The notes: generated from the sequence alone by a model not told the origin. 64,000 nt of DNA from Atopobium sp. BS2 (GCF_000565075.1 NZ_JDFG01000039.1:102244-166243), one strand, 5' to 3'; positions 7,406 to 18,589 are shown, counted from the first letter of the stretch. Translations and numbers: made by a program.

Positions 7406-8272
7406 ATGGCAAGAGATTTCTTTCCTTTTGTTGAGGAAAACACAAACCAGAATGAAAAAGACGCTGGTTCTGATAATTCTCTCACCGTCCGTTATGCTGC
7501 ACGTATTGCAGTGTATGACGATAAAGCCGCAGCACCTCGTGTTGTTCTCGTAGAACCAAAAAACGTTCGATCTTATCTTGATGAAATTGCAGCTACCGTT
7601 AACCAGCTTGCTCACGAGCAGGGTGGAAAAATTCCTTTTATGGTTATGCGTGAGATTGTGGAAAATTTCATTCACGCCCGTTTTGTAGCGCCTACAATTT
7701 CAATCATGGATAATGGAAATACCATTAGGTTTTCAGACCAGGGACCTGGTATTAAAGAGAAAAATCGAGCTCTTGAGTTTGGTACTTCTTCTGCAACAGA
7801 AGAGATGAAATCGTTTATTAGAGGCGTTGGTTTTGGCCTTCCTTATGCTCAACAATACATGGTTGAGAAGGGTGGAAGTCTTACCCTCGAAGACAATATC
7901 TCTGGCGGAACCATTGTTACTTTGTCAACACGCCGCTCTAAAGATGCACACATTCAGACGCTTCCAACTCAAGAAGAAGCTGAAGAATTACCTGTAAATC
8001 AGAACCAACAGGCAGTTTTGCATGCTCAGCAGGCCGTATCTCAACAGCCAGCTGCACAGCTTCCTAATCTGATACTTACAGATCGAGCAAAACAAGTTCT
8101 TCAATACCTTTCTGAACATGAATGGGTTGGAGCAACAGAGTTAACAAGTACCTATGGACTTTCAACACCAACGTGGTCAAGAGAATTAAAATCGCTGTTA
8201 AACATAGGAATAATCGGAAAATTTGGGCAGAAATATAAGCTCACTACTATTGGAGAAACTCTCCTTTCATAG
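7406..8272 (+). CDS. GHKL ATPase with C-terminal winged helix, origin-linked
   Basis: Encodes 288 residues. Residues about 75-176 form a histidine-kinase-type ATP-binding fold: N-box REIVENFIHA (82-91), G1 box DQGPGI (111-116), G2 box GVGFGLP (140-146), and a final SGGTIVTL strand. No phosphoacceptor His domain, sensor or membrane segment is seen, so it is not an ordinary sensor kinase. A Gln-rich linker (about 185-220) leads to a winged-helix-like domain at 223-288 (LTDRAKQVLQYLSEHEW...STPTWSRELKSL). A perfect AAGGAGGTG site fixes the ATG. It lies between rpmH and dnaA with DnaA-like boxes on both sides. A DNA-binding ATPase regulator is inferred; an anti-sigma-like kinase is an alternative. 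Confidence 0.85.
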   Translation: MARDFFPFVEENTNQNEKDAGSDNSLTVRYAARIAVYDDKAAAPRVVLVEPKNVRSYLDEIAATVNQLAHEQGGKIPFMVMREIVENFIHARFVAPTISIMDNGNTIRFSDQGPGIKEKNRALEFGTSSATEEMKSFIRGVGFGLPYAQQYMVEKGGSLTLEDNISGGTIVTLSTRRSKDAHIQTLPTQEEAEELPVNQNQQAVLHAQQAVSQQPAAQLPNLILTDRAKQVLQYLSEHEWVGATELTSTYGLSTPTWSRELKSLLNIGIIGKFGQKYKLTTIGETLLS

Positions 8273-8275
8273 AGT

Positions 8276-8339
8276 TTCTCAACATTATTCGATGAAAGTT
8301 ATCAACATTCCTCTATACTAGGTGTCCCAATTTTCAACA
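8276..8339 (+). promoter_or_regulatory. dnaA promoter region with DnaA-like boxes
   Basis: A good -10 hexamer TATACT is at 8314-8319. TTATCAACA (8299-8307) lies just upstream of it and TTTTCAACA (8331-8339) just downstream; a weaker TTCTCAACA is at 8276-8284. Boxes bracketing the -10 suggest autoregulation of dnaA. No clear -35 is seen. Confidence 0.6.
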
Positions 8340-8355
8340 TTTTGATTGGACACGT

Positions 8356-9885
8356 ATGGATGCATCAATTGATTCAGACGCAGTAGCTCTGTGGCAAGAC
8401 GCAATTGACCTCTTGGTTGAAGAAAATCAGCCAGAGGCTTTTATCGCTATGTTGAGAACCTGCACTCCAATTAAAGTTGAAGATAACGCACTGTGTGCTG
8501 AAACACCAATGCGCTTGGCATATAACCGTATCCTTAAAAATCTACCGATTGTTGAGAGATGCCTTTCAGCAGCAGCCTTTGAAGACATTATTTTGAGCCT
8601 TACTCTTACAAAGTCTTCTACCCCTGTTACCACTACTTCCACAATGACTCCTCAAGAGTTCAATGCTTGGAAGCAAACAACTGCTCCTATACGAGCAGTT
8701 GTTCCAGAGCAGATTCAAGATTTTGAATCCCAGGAGCAAAGCCTTGAAGAATTAAAACAACAGACCTTAAAACGTCGTAAGAGTAATCCTCTTTATGAAG
8801 AGACATCTTTCAATTCAAACCTCACGTTTGATCGCTTTGTTGTTGGTGACGAGAATGAGCTTGCGCATCAACATGCATTAAATGTTGCAAACGACGCAAA
8901 AGGTAAGGCAAACCCGCTGTTTATTTACGGTGCAAGTGGTCTTGGAAAAACTCACCTTCTACGCGCGGTTCAAAACTACATCAACTCTGAAGATATCGAA
9001 CGCGTTTGTGTTTACAAAGATGCAGATGCCTTTGTTGATGACTACGTAAATGCAGTTCGTAAAAACGCGTCAGGAAACGCCGCAACAGAGCTTAGTAATA
9101 ACTACCAAAACATTGATGTTCTTATCATCGATGACGTCCAAAAACTTGCTGGTAAAGCAGGTACTATTAATTTCTTCTTCAATATTTTTAACTCTCTTAT
9201 TGATAGAGGTAAGCAGATTATTCTTGCCGCAGATAGAACACCTGCTCAGCTTGGTATGGGATCTGACGGCTTTGATGATCGTATTACTTCTCGTATGAGT
9301 GGTGGCATCGTTATTGGTATTGAGTCTCCAAGCTACGAGATGAAGCTCAATCTTATTCATGTCTTCTGCGACCGTGCGTTTAAAGAAAGAAATTCTTCTC
9401 TTTCTGCAGACGATTTGCCAGAGGACATCCGTCGCTACATGGCTGACAAGGCCGGTCAAAGTATTAGAACACTTGAGGGCTTCTGTAATCGCTGTGTAAC
9501 TGGTCAGATTAAAGCAAAAGAATCTGGCACAAATATTAAACAGGAAGAAATCGATAAGATTGCAGACACGCTCTGGCGTCGCGTTTCAAAGACCGTAAAT
9601 ATCGAGAAGGTCCAAGAAGTTGTAGAAAATATCTATGGCATTAGTCATCGCGATATTGTTGGTAACAAAAGAAATAAAGAGATTGCAGAACCTCGTCACG
9701 TTGCAATTTATCTTGCTCACGACCTTTGCCAATACACACTGGTAAATATTGGTAAGCATTTTGGTGGAAGAAAACACGCAACTATTTTGCACAGCATTGA
9801 GGTAATAGAAGAAAGAATCAAAGAAGACAAAAGTTTCTATGATCAAATTTCTCAACTCAAGAAGACTATTCTTGAACAAAGTTAG
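8356..9885 (+). CDS. dnaA: Chromosomal replication initiator DnaA
   Basis: Initiator AAA+ ATPase that binds DnaA boxes and melts oriC. The 509-residue product has a divergent domain I (1-85), a linker (about 86-150) and the AAA+ domain. Visible are NLTFDRFVVGDEN, Walker A GASGLGKTH at 192-200, Walker B VLIIDDVQ at 255-262, and the sensor II region (AGQSIRTLEG). Domain IV has EPRHVAIYLAHDLCQYTL and GKHFGGRKHATILH. The normal DNA-contact motif GGRDHTTV is GGRKHATI here (470-477), changing two residues that contact bases in E. coli DnaA. The ribosome-binding site is weak (GGAC). Position, neighbours and length leave no doubt about identity. Confidence 0.98.
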   Translation: MDASIDSDAVALWQDAIDLLVEENQPEAFIAMLRTCTPIKVEDNALCAETPMRLAYNRILKNLPIVERCLSAAAFEDIILSLTLTKSSTPVTTTSTMTPQEFNAWKQTTAPIRAVVPEQIQDFESQEQSLEELKQQTLKRRKSNPLYEETSFNSNLTFDRFVVGDENELAHQHALNVANDAKGKANPLFIYGASGLGKTHLLRAVQNYINSEDIERVCVYKDADAFVDDYVNAVRKNASGNAATELSNNYQNIDVLIIDDVQKLAGKAGTINFFFNIFNSLIDRGKQIILAADRTPAQLGMGSDGFDDRITSRMSGGIVIGIESPSYEMKLNLIHVFCDRAFKERNSSLSADDLPEDIRRYMADKAGQSIRTLEGFCNRCVTGQIKAKESGTNIKQEEIDKIADTLWRRVSKTVNIEKVQEVVENIYGISHRDIVGNKRNKEIAEPRHVAIYLAHDLCQYTLVNIGKHFGGRKHATILHSIEVIEERIKEDKSFYDQISQLKKTILEQS

Positions 9886-10118
9886 TGTTTAAAACCTGTT
9901 AGTAAGATGTTAATTGGTGAAGAGAAGTAGTGGTTTGTTGTTGAGAGTTTAAGAGGGGGAGTTTTACTTTGTTTATGAATGTCAAAAATAAGCAAACAAA
10001 TCTGACCTCTAGAAACATATTTCTACCTCTAGAAATGTAAAGCTTTCTTCTTTTCAACATAGCTTATTATTACTACGATATTTTTATTCTTATCTAAGAA
10101 ATAATAGAAAGGGTCGTC
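9886..10118. other. oriC: Candidate oriC unwinding region (dnaA-dnaN spacer)
   Basis: This 233-bp AT-rich spacer contains TTTTCAACA at 10051-10059. After the 4-nt TAGC comes TTATTATTACTA (10064-10075). On the lower strand this reads 3'-AAT-AAT-AAT-GAT, matching the DnaA-trio pattern of the Bacillus basal unwinding element in position and polarity. A very AT-rich stretch follows. Two ACCTCTAGAAA direct repeats (10005-10015 and 10025-10035) precede it. Assignment as the unwinding site is inferred from this layout and from gene strand divergence. Confidence 0.72.
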
Positions 10119-11219
10119 ATGAAATTTACCGTAAGTCAATCCGCTCTCCAGACGGCACTTGATATTGTTTCTAAGGGTATTGGTTCTAATACAACACTTC
10201 CTATTCTCTCTGGTATTTACCTCAAAGCATTTAATGGCATGCTTGAGTTACAATCCAGCGACTTAACTATTTCTATTAAGCATCAAATTGCAGCAAACGT
10301 AGAGGAAGAAGGAGAGACAGTTGTTTCTGGAAAGGTTATCCAGAACATTGTTAAAAATCTTCCTGATGCTGCAATTACTTTTGAAGGTGGAGAGCGCACA
10401 CTTTCTGTAACATGTCAGCGTTCGTCTTTTAGACTTAATACTCTTTCTGCTCACGACTGGGCTCAGTTCCCAGAGTTTGATCTTGAGAAAACCTGTGAGC
10501 TCCCAAGCCAGCTTCTATCAACTATGGTCGATAAGGTGTATCGCGTAACTTCTAAGGAAGCTTCTCGTCCTATTCTTCAGGGAATTTCTCTTACTGTTGA
10601 GGACAACACTATTCGTCTTGTTGCTACTGACTCATTCCGTCTTGCTGTTTGTGATTCCAACACAGATACTCCAGCAGGTGAGTCTTTTACTGCAATTATC
10701 TCTGGTGAAGTGTTCCATGATGTTCTTTCCATGCGTAGCATGACTGAGAAGGTCTTGATTGGTACTACAGATAATCAGGTAGTCTTCCAGTTTGGAAACA
10801 CCACTCACATCTCTCGTAAGATTGAAGGTCATTTCCCTGACTATAAGCAGCTACTTCCTACGTCTTGCACCGCGTCAGTTGATATCAACGTTGAAGATTT
10901 CTCTGCAGCCCTGAAGCGTGTCTCTGTTATTGCACTAGCAAATCCTTCAGTTCGTTTTGATGTTGACGCCGATGGTAAAGAAGTTAAGCTCTCTGCATCC
11001 TCACCAGATCAGGGTGAATCTTCCGAGCACATTGAAGCTCAGATTGAGGGAGATTCTCTTTCAATTGCTTTGAATTATCACTATGTCTTTGATTGTGTAA
11101 ATGCTGCTCCTTCTAAGGATCTTCTGCGTCTTGAGCTTCAAGGTCCTTCTCAGCCAGCTATTTTCAAATCAAACGGCAGGGTTAACTACTTGTATCTTCT
11201 GATGCCTGTTCGCCTCTAA
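10119..11219 (+). CDS. dnaN: DNA polymerase III subunit beta (sliding clamp)
   Basis: Ring-shaped processivity clamp of the replicase. The 366-residue product has the usual three repeated domains. Recognisable segments are MKFTVSQSALQTALDIVSKGI at the N-terminus, TTLPILSGIYLKA and the second-domain RPILQGISLTVEDN. The C-terminus is YLYLLMPVRL, the clamp ending that forms the peptide-binding pocket. GAAAGGGTCGTC provides the ribosome-binding site. It follows the candidate origin spacer and leads into recF 15 nt later. Confidence 0.97.
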   Translation: MKFTVSQSALQTALDIVSKGIGSNTTLPILSGIYLKAFNGMLELQSSDLTISIKHQIAANVEEEGETVVSGKVIQNIVKNLPDAAITFEGGERTLSVTCQRSSFRLNTLSAHDWAQFPEFDLEKTCELPSQLLSTMVDKVYRVTSKEASRPILQGISLTVEDNTIRLVATDSFRLAVCDSNTDTPAGESFTAIISGEVFHDVLSMRSMTEKVLIGTTDNQVVFQFGNTTHISRKIEGHFPDYKQLLPTSCTASVDINVEDFSAALKRVSVIALANPSVRFDVDADGKEVKLSASSPDQGESSEHIEAQIEGDSLSIALNYHYVFDCVNAAPSKDLLRLELQGPSQPAIFKSNGRVNYLYLLMPVRL

Positions 11220-11234
11220 TTTGATAGGGGTTGT

Positions 11235-12326
11235 GTGGGACTTAAAGTTGAACATGTTTCGCTGTATGACTTTCGTTGTTTTTCTTCGAAAGAAATAGAT
11301 TTATCTGCACAAACTACTATTTTTGTAGGAAAGAACGCTGCAGGTAAGACAAATACTGTTGAAGCACTACAACTCCTTACTGCTGGATATTCATTTAGAA
11401 AGCCCACACCTTCACAACTCCTTCTTACAGGTACTTCTGAGGCAAAGATAGAAATTTCTCTTACAGGAGATGGAAGAAAGCTAGAAAATGCCTGCACCAT
11501 TACAGAACGCCGCCGTCAATTTTTAAAGAATGGCAAGAAATGTCAGGCTGCAGATATTTCTGGAACACTGATGTCGGTACTTTTTAATCCCGATGACCTT
11601 TCAATGATTAAAGGTGGTGCATCGTATCGCCGAGAAGAATTTGATGACTTTGGCCGCCAGGCAAATAAAAGCTACTTCAAGGTCTTCTCGGCATATACCA
11701 AGACAGTTGGGCAAAGAAATAAGCTGCTTAAATCTGATTGGCCAGATGAAAACTTGCTTGATGCTTGGGATTTTTCACTTGCAAGAGGAGGGGCTACGCT
11801 TCTTCATGCACGAATTCATTTGTTTGAGCGCCTGTCAAAGAAGACATGTGAGATCTACCAGGAACTCTCTGGTGGAGAACACCTAGAAATGAACTATATT
11901 TCTTCAATTGGAGAGGTATCTCTTGAGGCCACTAGAGAAGAAATTACTGATCAATTCTTGAAGGCTTTAAGTGAAGCTCGCACGGATGATATTCGTCGTC
12001 AGCAAAGTACAAAAGGACCTCATCGAGACGACGTTGAGTTTTTAATTGAGGGTAAAGACGCTAGAAATTTTGGTTCTCAAGGTCAAATTAGAACTGTCGT
12101 TTTAGCACTTAAGATGGCAGAAGTTCTCCTTTCAGAAGAAATACTTGGTGAGAAACCCTTGCTGCTTTTAGATGATGTTATGAGTGAGCTTGATGAAGAC
12201 CGCAGAAAAGCCATTATGGAATTTGCATTCCATGACATTCAGACAGTAATTACCACTACAAACCTTGGGTATTTCTCTGAAGAGGTTTTAGAAAAAGCGC
12301 AGATAGTTAGGTTTAGTGATGAATAA
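11235..12326 (+). CDS. recF: DNA replication and repair protein RecF
   Basis: SMC-like ABC ATPase that helps load RecA at gaps with RecO and RecR. The 363-residue product has Walker A VGKNAAGKTN near residue 35, the signature GSQGQIRTVVLALKMAE and Walker B LLLLDDVMSELDEDRR. The start is GTG at 11235, placed by AGGGG upstream and by the conserved N-terminus (VEHVSLYDFRCFSSKEIDL). An ATG alternative is not available nearby. Its end overlaps the DUF721 gene by about 10 nt. Confidence 0.96.
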   Translation: MGLKVEHVSLYDFRCFSSKEIDLSAQTTIFVGKNAAGKTNTVEALQLLTAGYSFRKPTPSQLLLTGTSEAKIEISLTGDGRKLENACTITERRRQFLKNGKKCQAADISGTLMSVLFNPDDLSMIKGGASYRREEFDDFGRQANKSYFKVFSAYTKTVGQRNKLLKSDWPDENLLDAWDFSLARGGATLLHARIHLFERLSKKTCEIYQELSGGEHLEMNYISSIGEVSLEATREEITDQFLKALSEARTDDIRRQQSTKGPHRDDVEFLIEGKDARNFGSQGQIRTVVLALKMAEVLLSEEILGEKPLLLLDDVMSELDEDRRKAIMEFAFHDIQTVITTTNLGYFSEEVLEKAQIVRFSDE

Positions 12327-12852
12327 TCAACAAGAAACACCTGCGCGCGGTGGCAATGAAAATGCAAAAGATTTAATGAGTTCTCTGCTTGGAACTTTCA
12401 GAGATTCTAAAAGCATGTCAAAAAATCGTCGTGCTTATCTTGCGTGGGTTGAAGCAAATGGTGAAAGAGAAACAGAACATACAACCGGCGTATTTGTTAG
12501 AGAAGTTGCTGGTAGAGAGTTCCCTGTGCTTACAGTCTATGTAGATAATCGTATGTGTATGATTGATTTTCTTGCACAAAGAGAAATTTATAGAGCCAGG
12601 CTCTCAGAGCAAGGCCTGGAGTTCTCAGACCTTGAATTTAAGCTGGACAAATACAATAGACATGCTGATAAAGAAGCCAACTCATCAGAAAAGCAAGCAC
12701 AGGGCCAAAAAGAAGAGAAAAAAGATCTTCCAGAACTCACACCAGAAGAGAAATTACAAATTTCTGAGTTAGTTTCTGGACTTTCTGAGCCACTTAAGTC
12801 AACGGCTTATAAAGCGATTGAAGCAAGTTTTAGACAAAAAAAGAGTCTTTAG
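12316..12852 (+). CDS. DUF721 (DciA-like) protein
   Basis: Encodes 178 residues. A DUF721-like core at about 20-110 (YLAWVEANGERETEHTTGVFVR...VYVDNRMCMIDFLAQREIYRARL) is followed by a charged Lys/Glu linker and a helical end. DUF721 proteins include DciA, a helicase-loading factor of many bacteria. The slot between recF and gyrB is the standard actinobacterial position. The frame opens with GTG at 12316 and an ATG at 12319; either may be used, and both overlap recF, so translation is probably coupled. Helicase loading is inference from family and place. Confidence 0.8.
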   Translation: MMNNQQETPARGGNENAKDLMSSLLGTFRDSKSMSKNRRAYLAWVEANGERETEHTTGVFVREVAGREFPVLTVYVDNRMCMIDFLAQREIYRARLSEQGLEFSDLEFKLDKYNRHADKEANSSEKQAQGQKEEKKDLPELTPEEKLQISELVSGLSEPLKSTAYKAIEASFRQKKSL

Positions 12853-12970
12853 TCTAATCTGTCACTAATCTGTCCTTAAATCTCTTTACAGAGCCTCTCA
12901 GATACCAAATATTACTTTTTAAACAATGAAATTTCTCTGTGCCGAGTTGATTTTGGCGATTTCATAGTAA

Positions 12971-14956
<1,986 letters not shown>

Positions 14957-15000
14957 TGGTTTCTCGCTAAATCATTAGACAGAAAATGAAAGGGTAACTT

Positions 15001-17781
15001 GTGGCAGACGATAAAAATATGAATGACGATCTTTTTGATGCAGATGAGGACCAAGACCTTGATGCACAAAATGATATGGATGAAGAATACGAAGACGATG
15101 AGGTAGAAGAAGACTCTGACGAGTTTGACCCAGAGACTGGGGAAAATCTCATAACGGGAGAAACTTCACACATTATCTCTGATGAGGCTGGTACTCGTCT
15201 TGACCTCTCAGACATTCACGGTGGCACGCTTAAGCCAACCGATTTGTCCTCAGAGATGAAGACTTCCTTCCTCGAGTATTCCATGTCCGTTATTGTTGCT
15301 CGTGCACTTCCAGATGTTCGAGACGGCCTTAAGCCTGTTCACCGCCGTATTTTGTACGCAATGAGCGAGGCTGGCATTACGCCAAACCGTCCACATAAGA
15401 AGTCTGCATGGGCAGTCGGTGAAGTCATGGGTAAGTACCACCCACACGGTGACTCCGCTATTTATGACTCCATGGTCCGTATGTCTCAGGATTTCTCGAT
15501 GAGACTTCCTCTGATTGATGGTCACGGAAACTTTGGTTCTATCGACGGCGATCCACCAGCAGCAATGCGTTATACCGAGGCACGTCTTACCAGAAGTGCT
15601 ATGGAGATGCTGGCAGAGCTTAACAAGAACACCGTTGATCTTCAGTCAAACTATGATGAATCACTGACAGAGCCAGCAGTTCTTCCTGCGCGTTTCCCAA
15701 ATCTTTTGGTTAACGGTTCTTCAGGTATTGCAGTTGGTATGGCTACCAACATTCCTCCTCACAACCTTGGTGAGGTAACCAACGCTGTTTGCATGATGAT
15801 TGAGAACCCTGACGTTACCACTGAGGAGCTCATGACCGTTCTACCTGGTCCTGACTTCCCAACAGGTGGCATCATCATGGGCACTCAGGGCATCAAGGAT
15901 GCCTACGAGACTGGTCGCGGTTCTATTACAGTCCGCGCAAAGGTTCACGTTGAACAGGTCAAGAGCGGTCGCCAGCGCCTTGTTGTTACCGAGATTCCTT
16001 ACCAGGTTAACAAGGGCCTTCTCCAGGAGAAGATTGCTCAGGCAGTCAACGAGAAGAAAATTGAAGGCATCTCCGACATGCGCGATGAGTCCAACCGTAA
16101 GGGTATGCGCATTGTTTTGGACCTCAAGCGTGATGCTGTACCACAGGTTGTTCTGAACAATCTCTATAAGAAGACTCAACTCCAGTCCAACTTTGGCATC
16201 ATTGACCTGGCCTTGGTTGACGGTGTTCCTCGTACGCTTTCTCTTCGCGAGATTTTGCGTCACTACATTGATCACCAGATTGATGTCGTACGCCGTCGTA
16301 CTGAGTTTGACCTGGATAAGGCACAGAAGCGTGTCCACATTTTGGAAGGCCTTCTGACCGCAGTTGATAACATCGATGAGATTGTCCACATCATCCGCAG
16401 CTCGCAGGATGATGCTGAGGCAAAGAAGCGCATGAACGAGCGTTTTGGCCTGGATGAGATTCAGGGCGAGGCAATCCTTCAGATGCGTCTGCGCCGCCTC
16501 ACCGGTCTTGCTCGTCAGGATCTTGTCGACGAGATTTCCCAGCTCAGACTTGATATTGCCTACTACGAGGATCTTCTCGCTCACGAGGAAAAGATTCTGG
16601 CTGTTATTGCCGATGAGCTTCGTGAGATTTCCAACCGCTACGCTGACAAGCGTCGTACGCAAATCTCTGACCAGGATATTCAGAACCTGGACGTCGAGGA
16701 TCTTATCGCCGAAGAGGATATGGTTGTCACCGTTACTCACGCAGGTTACGTAAAGCGCGTTCCTGTTGAGATTTATCGCTCTCAGAAGCGCGGCGGCAAG
16801 GGTGTTCAGGGCGTCTCTCTCAAAGAGAACGACTTTGTCGAGAATCTCTTTGTTGCATCTACCCACGATTACGTGCTGTTCTTTACCAACTTTGGTAAGG
16901 TGTACCGCCTCAAGGTCCACGAGCTTCCTGTTGGTAACAGAACTACTAAGGGTAGCGCCATCATCAACGTTATCGAGACGCTTGCAGAGGGCGAGAAGGT
17001 CAAGGCAGTTATTACAACCCGAGACTTCCCAGAAGACAACTACCTGATGTTTGCTACTAAGCAGGGAATGGTCAAGAAGACAGCAATGTCTGAGTACGAC
17101 CGTACCCGTAAGGACGGCCTCATTGCCATCAACCTTAAGGATGGCGACGAGCTTGTTAACGTCCGTCGTGTCCACCCAGGTGACAAGGTTGTTCTGTGCT
17201 CCTCCGACGGTAAGGCAATCCTGTTTGACGAGGCTGAGGCAAGAAGCATGGGCCGTGGCACCTCGGGCGTCCGTGGTATTACGCTCAAGGGCGACGCAAC
17301 TATGCTTGGCATGGAGATTACCAACGGCAATGGCGACCTCTTCGTTATTACCGAGAAGGGCTACGGAAAGCGCACCGCAATCTCTGAGTATCCAGTCCAT
17401 AAGCGTGGTGGCCAGGGCGTCTTTACCATCACAATGACGGAGAAGAAGGGTAACCTGGTTGCCTGCCGCGTTGTTGGTCCTCAGCACGAGATTATGATCA
17501 TGTCCGAGGAGGGCGTTGTAATCCGCGTCAAGGCTGGCGACATCTCCAAGCTGGGCCGCTCCACTCAGGGCGTCAAGGTTATGAACCTCTCTGGTAGCGA
17601 CGTTGTTTCTGCAGTTGCTCGTATGGTTGCCAACAAAAAGAAGGCTCCAAAGCACGCAGAGAACCAAGGTATGCTTGATCTGATGGCAGCAGGTGCTCGC
17701 GATGCTGATGAGACAGAGTCCGTTGACCTTGGAGATGAAGAGGAAGTACTGGACGATTCACTGCTGGATGATGACGAATAA
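15001..17781 (+). CDS. gyrA: DNA gyrase subunit A with acidic N-terminal extension
   Basis: DNA-cleaving subunit of gyrase. The core begins near residue 85 ([14 protein letters not shown]). The catalytic Tyr is 191 (MRYTEARL). The quinolone-determining region [15 protein letters not shown] has Ser152 and Asp156, the susceptible-type residues. A GyrA-box ([11 protein letters not shown]) and pinwheel repeats occupy the C-terminal domain, and the protein ends in an acidic tail. Unusual is an extension of about 70 residues, extremely rich in Asp and Glu, before the core; E. coli GyrA has about 17 residues there. The GTG start is supported by GAAAGGGTAACTT. Internal Met codons at 26 and 87 are alternative starts but lack clear sites. 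Length is 926. Confidence 0.96.
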   Translation: MADDKNMNDDLFDADEDQDLDAQNDMDEEYEDDEVEEDSDEFDPETGENLITGETSHIISDEAGTRLDLSDIHGGTLKPTDLSSEMKTSFLEYSMSVIVARALPDVRDGLKPVHRRILYAMSEAGITPNRPHKKSAWAVGEVMGKYHPHGDSAIYDSMVRMSQDFSMRLPLIDGHGNFGSIDGDPPAAMRYTEARLTRSAMEMLAELNKNTVDLQSNYDESLTEPAVLPARFPNLLVNGSSGIAVGMATNIPPHNLGEVTNAVCMMIENPDVTTEELMTVLPGPDFPTGGIIMGTQGIKDAYETGRGSITVRAKVHVEQVKSGRQRLVVTEIPYQVNKGLLQEKIAQAVNEKKIEGISDMRDESNRKGMRIVLDLKRDAVPQVVLNNLYKKTQLQSNFGIIDLALVDGVPRTLSLREILRHYIDHQIDVVRRRTEFDLDKAQKRVHILEGLLTAVDNIDEIVHIIRSSQDDAEAKKRMNERFGLDEIQGEAILQMRLRRLTGLARQDLVDEISQLRLDIAYYEDLLAHEEKILAVIADELREISNRYADKRRTQISDQDIQNLDVEDLIAEEDMVVTVTHAGYVKRVPVEIYRSQKRGGKGVQGVSLKENDFVENLFVASTHDYVLFFTNFGKVYRLKVHELPVGNRTTKGSAIINVIETLAEGEKVKAVITTRDFPEDNYLMFATKQGMVKKTAMSEYDRTRKDGLIAINLKDGDELVNVRRVHPGDKVVLCSSDGKAILFDEAEARSMGRGTSGVRGITLKGDATMLGMEITNGNGDLFVITEKGYGKRTAISEYPVHKRGGQGVFTITMTEKKGNLVACRVVGPQHEIMIMSEEGVVIRVKAGDISKLGRSTQGVKVMNLSGSDVVSAVARMVANKKKAPKHAENQGMLDLMAAGARDADETESVDLGDEEEVLDDSLLDDDE

Positions 17782-17801
17782 GCATTTCAGCTATACGTAA
17801 T

Positions 17802-17840
17802 TTGAAGAGCTCAAGGGGTAATTCCCTTGAGCTCTTTTCG
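17802..17840 (+). terminator. Terminator after gyrA
   Basis: Long stem GAAGAGCTCAAGGG / CCCTTGAGCTCTTTT with a short loop and T-run, about 20 nt after the gyrA stop. It probably also serves convergent transcription from the DUF151 gene. Confidence 0.92.
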
Positions 17841-17929
17841 TTATTTACCGAGAAAATCAGCACGCTAACGGTAGTGATTTTTATATAAAAGATGAGTCAG
17901 TTGTTTAAAAGTAAGCCATAGAGCAGGGC

Positions 17930-18421
17930 TTATGAGAAATCCTCAGGAGAGACATCCTCAATAAACTGGCGGAACTCCTCAAGCTCTTGGGCCTGAACGT
18001 CCTTCTCGACATCAGTAAAGTCTGGAGCAGCAGCAATTTCTAGAACGCTCTCGTCAGCAAAGATGGGAGCGTTTGTTCTTACAGCCAGCGCAATTGCGTC
18101 TGACGGACGAGCATCCACGTAGATATGCTCTCCCTCTTTAGAGATGAGCTCAATTTGCGAGAAGAACGTGGTGCCGCGAACGCCTACAATGCGCACACTT
18201 TTAACATCTGCGTCCAGAGAATCAAGAACGGAGCGGAGAAGGTCATGTGTGAGTGGTCTCTGGGTAGACTCTTGATCTATGCCAAGACTGATAGCAGAGG
18301 CTTCAATGTTGCCAATCTTGATAGGAAGGCTTAAGGAAGAGACGCCGCGTGGGTCATGAAGACGCAGGACAATAACGGAAGAGATAGGACCTCCTCCGAC
18401 AACAACCGTCTGTATGTCCAT
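17930..18421 (-). CDS. DUF151 / bifunctional nuclease family protein
   Basis: Encodes 163 residues. The DUF151 core is visible: MDIQTVVVGGGPISSVIVLRL, RPLTHDLLRSVLDSL, then VDARPSDAIALAVRTNAPIF, the family hallmark. The C-terminal acidic tail may be a UvrB/C-like helix (QAQELEEFRQFIEDV). Plant homologues have nuclease activity; bacterial roles are poorly known. I set the start at the ATG at 18419-18421. The open frame continues upstream to 18679, but that part is only the antisense of tRNA-Ile and lacks conservation. Confidence 0.9.
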   Translation of the reverse strand: MDIQTVVVGGGPISSVIVLRLHDPRGVSSLSLPIKIGNIEASAISLGIDQESTQRPLTHDLLRSVLDSLDADVKSVRIVGVRGTTFFSQIELISKEGEHIYVDARPSDAIALAVRTNAPIFADESVLEIAAAPDFTDVEKDVQAQELEEFRQFIEDVSPEDFS

Positions 18422-18547
18422 CCGCTTTAGTGACACAAATACTCCAAATAGCACGCCATTTATCAATCTTTGGGCAGATAGTCTACGACTCTCTGTTCTG
18501 CTTTCATACCCAATTTCAAGAAACTTTAAAACAAAACAAAAAAAGTG

Positions 18548-18576
18548 TTGACCTATGAGAATTATGGAGGTATTAT
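18548..18576 (+). promoter_or_regulatory. Promoter of tRNA-Ile
   Basis: TTGACC (18548-18553), a 17-bp spacer and TATTAT (18571-18576), ending 13 nt before the tRNA-Ile gene: a near-ideal sigma-70-type promoter. Confidence 0.82.
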
Positions 18577-18589
18577 TTTTCCCTGCGTT

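Noticed and set aside
15841..17667. 608-codon open frame antisense to gyrA
   Set aside because: It lies wholly inside gyrA, has no ribosome-binding site and no recognisable domain; long antisense frames arise from the codon bias here.
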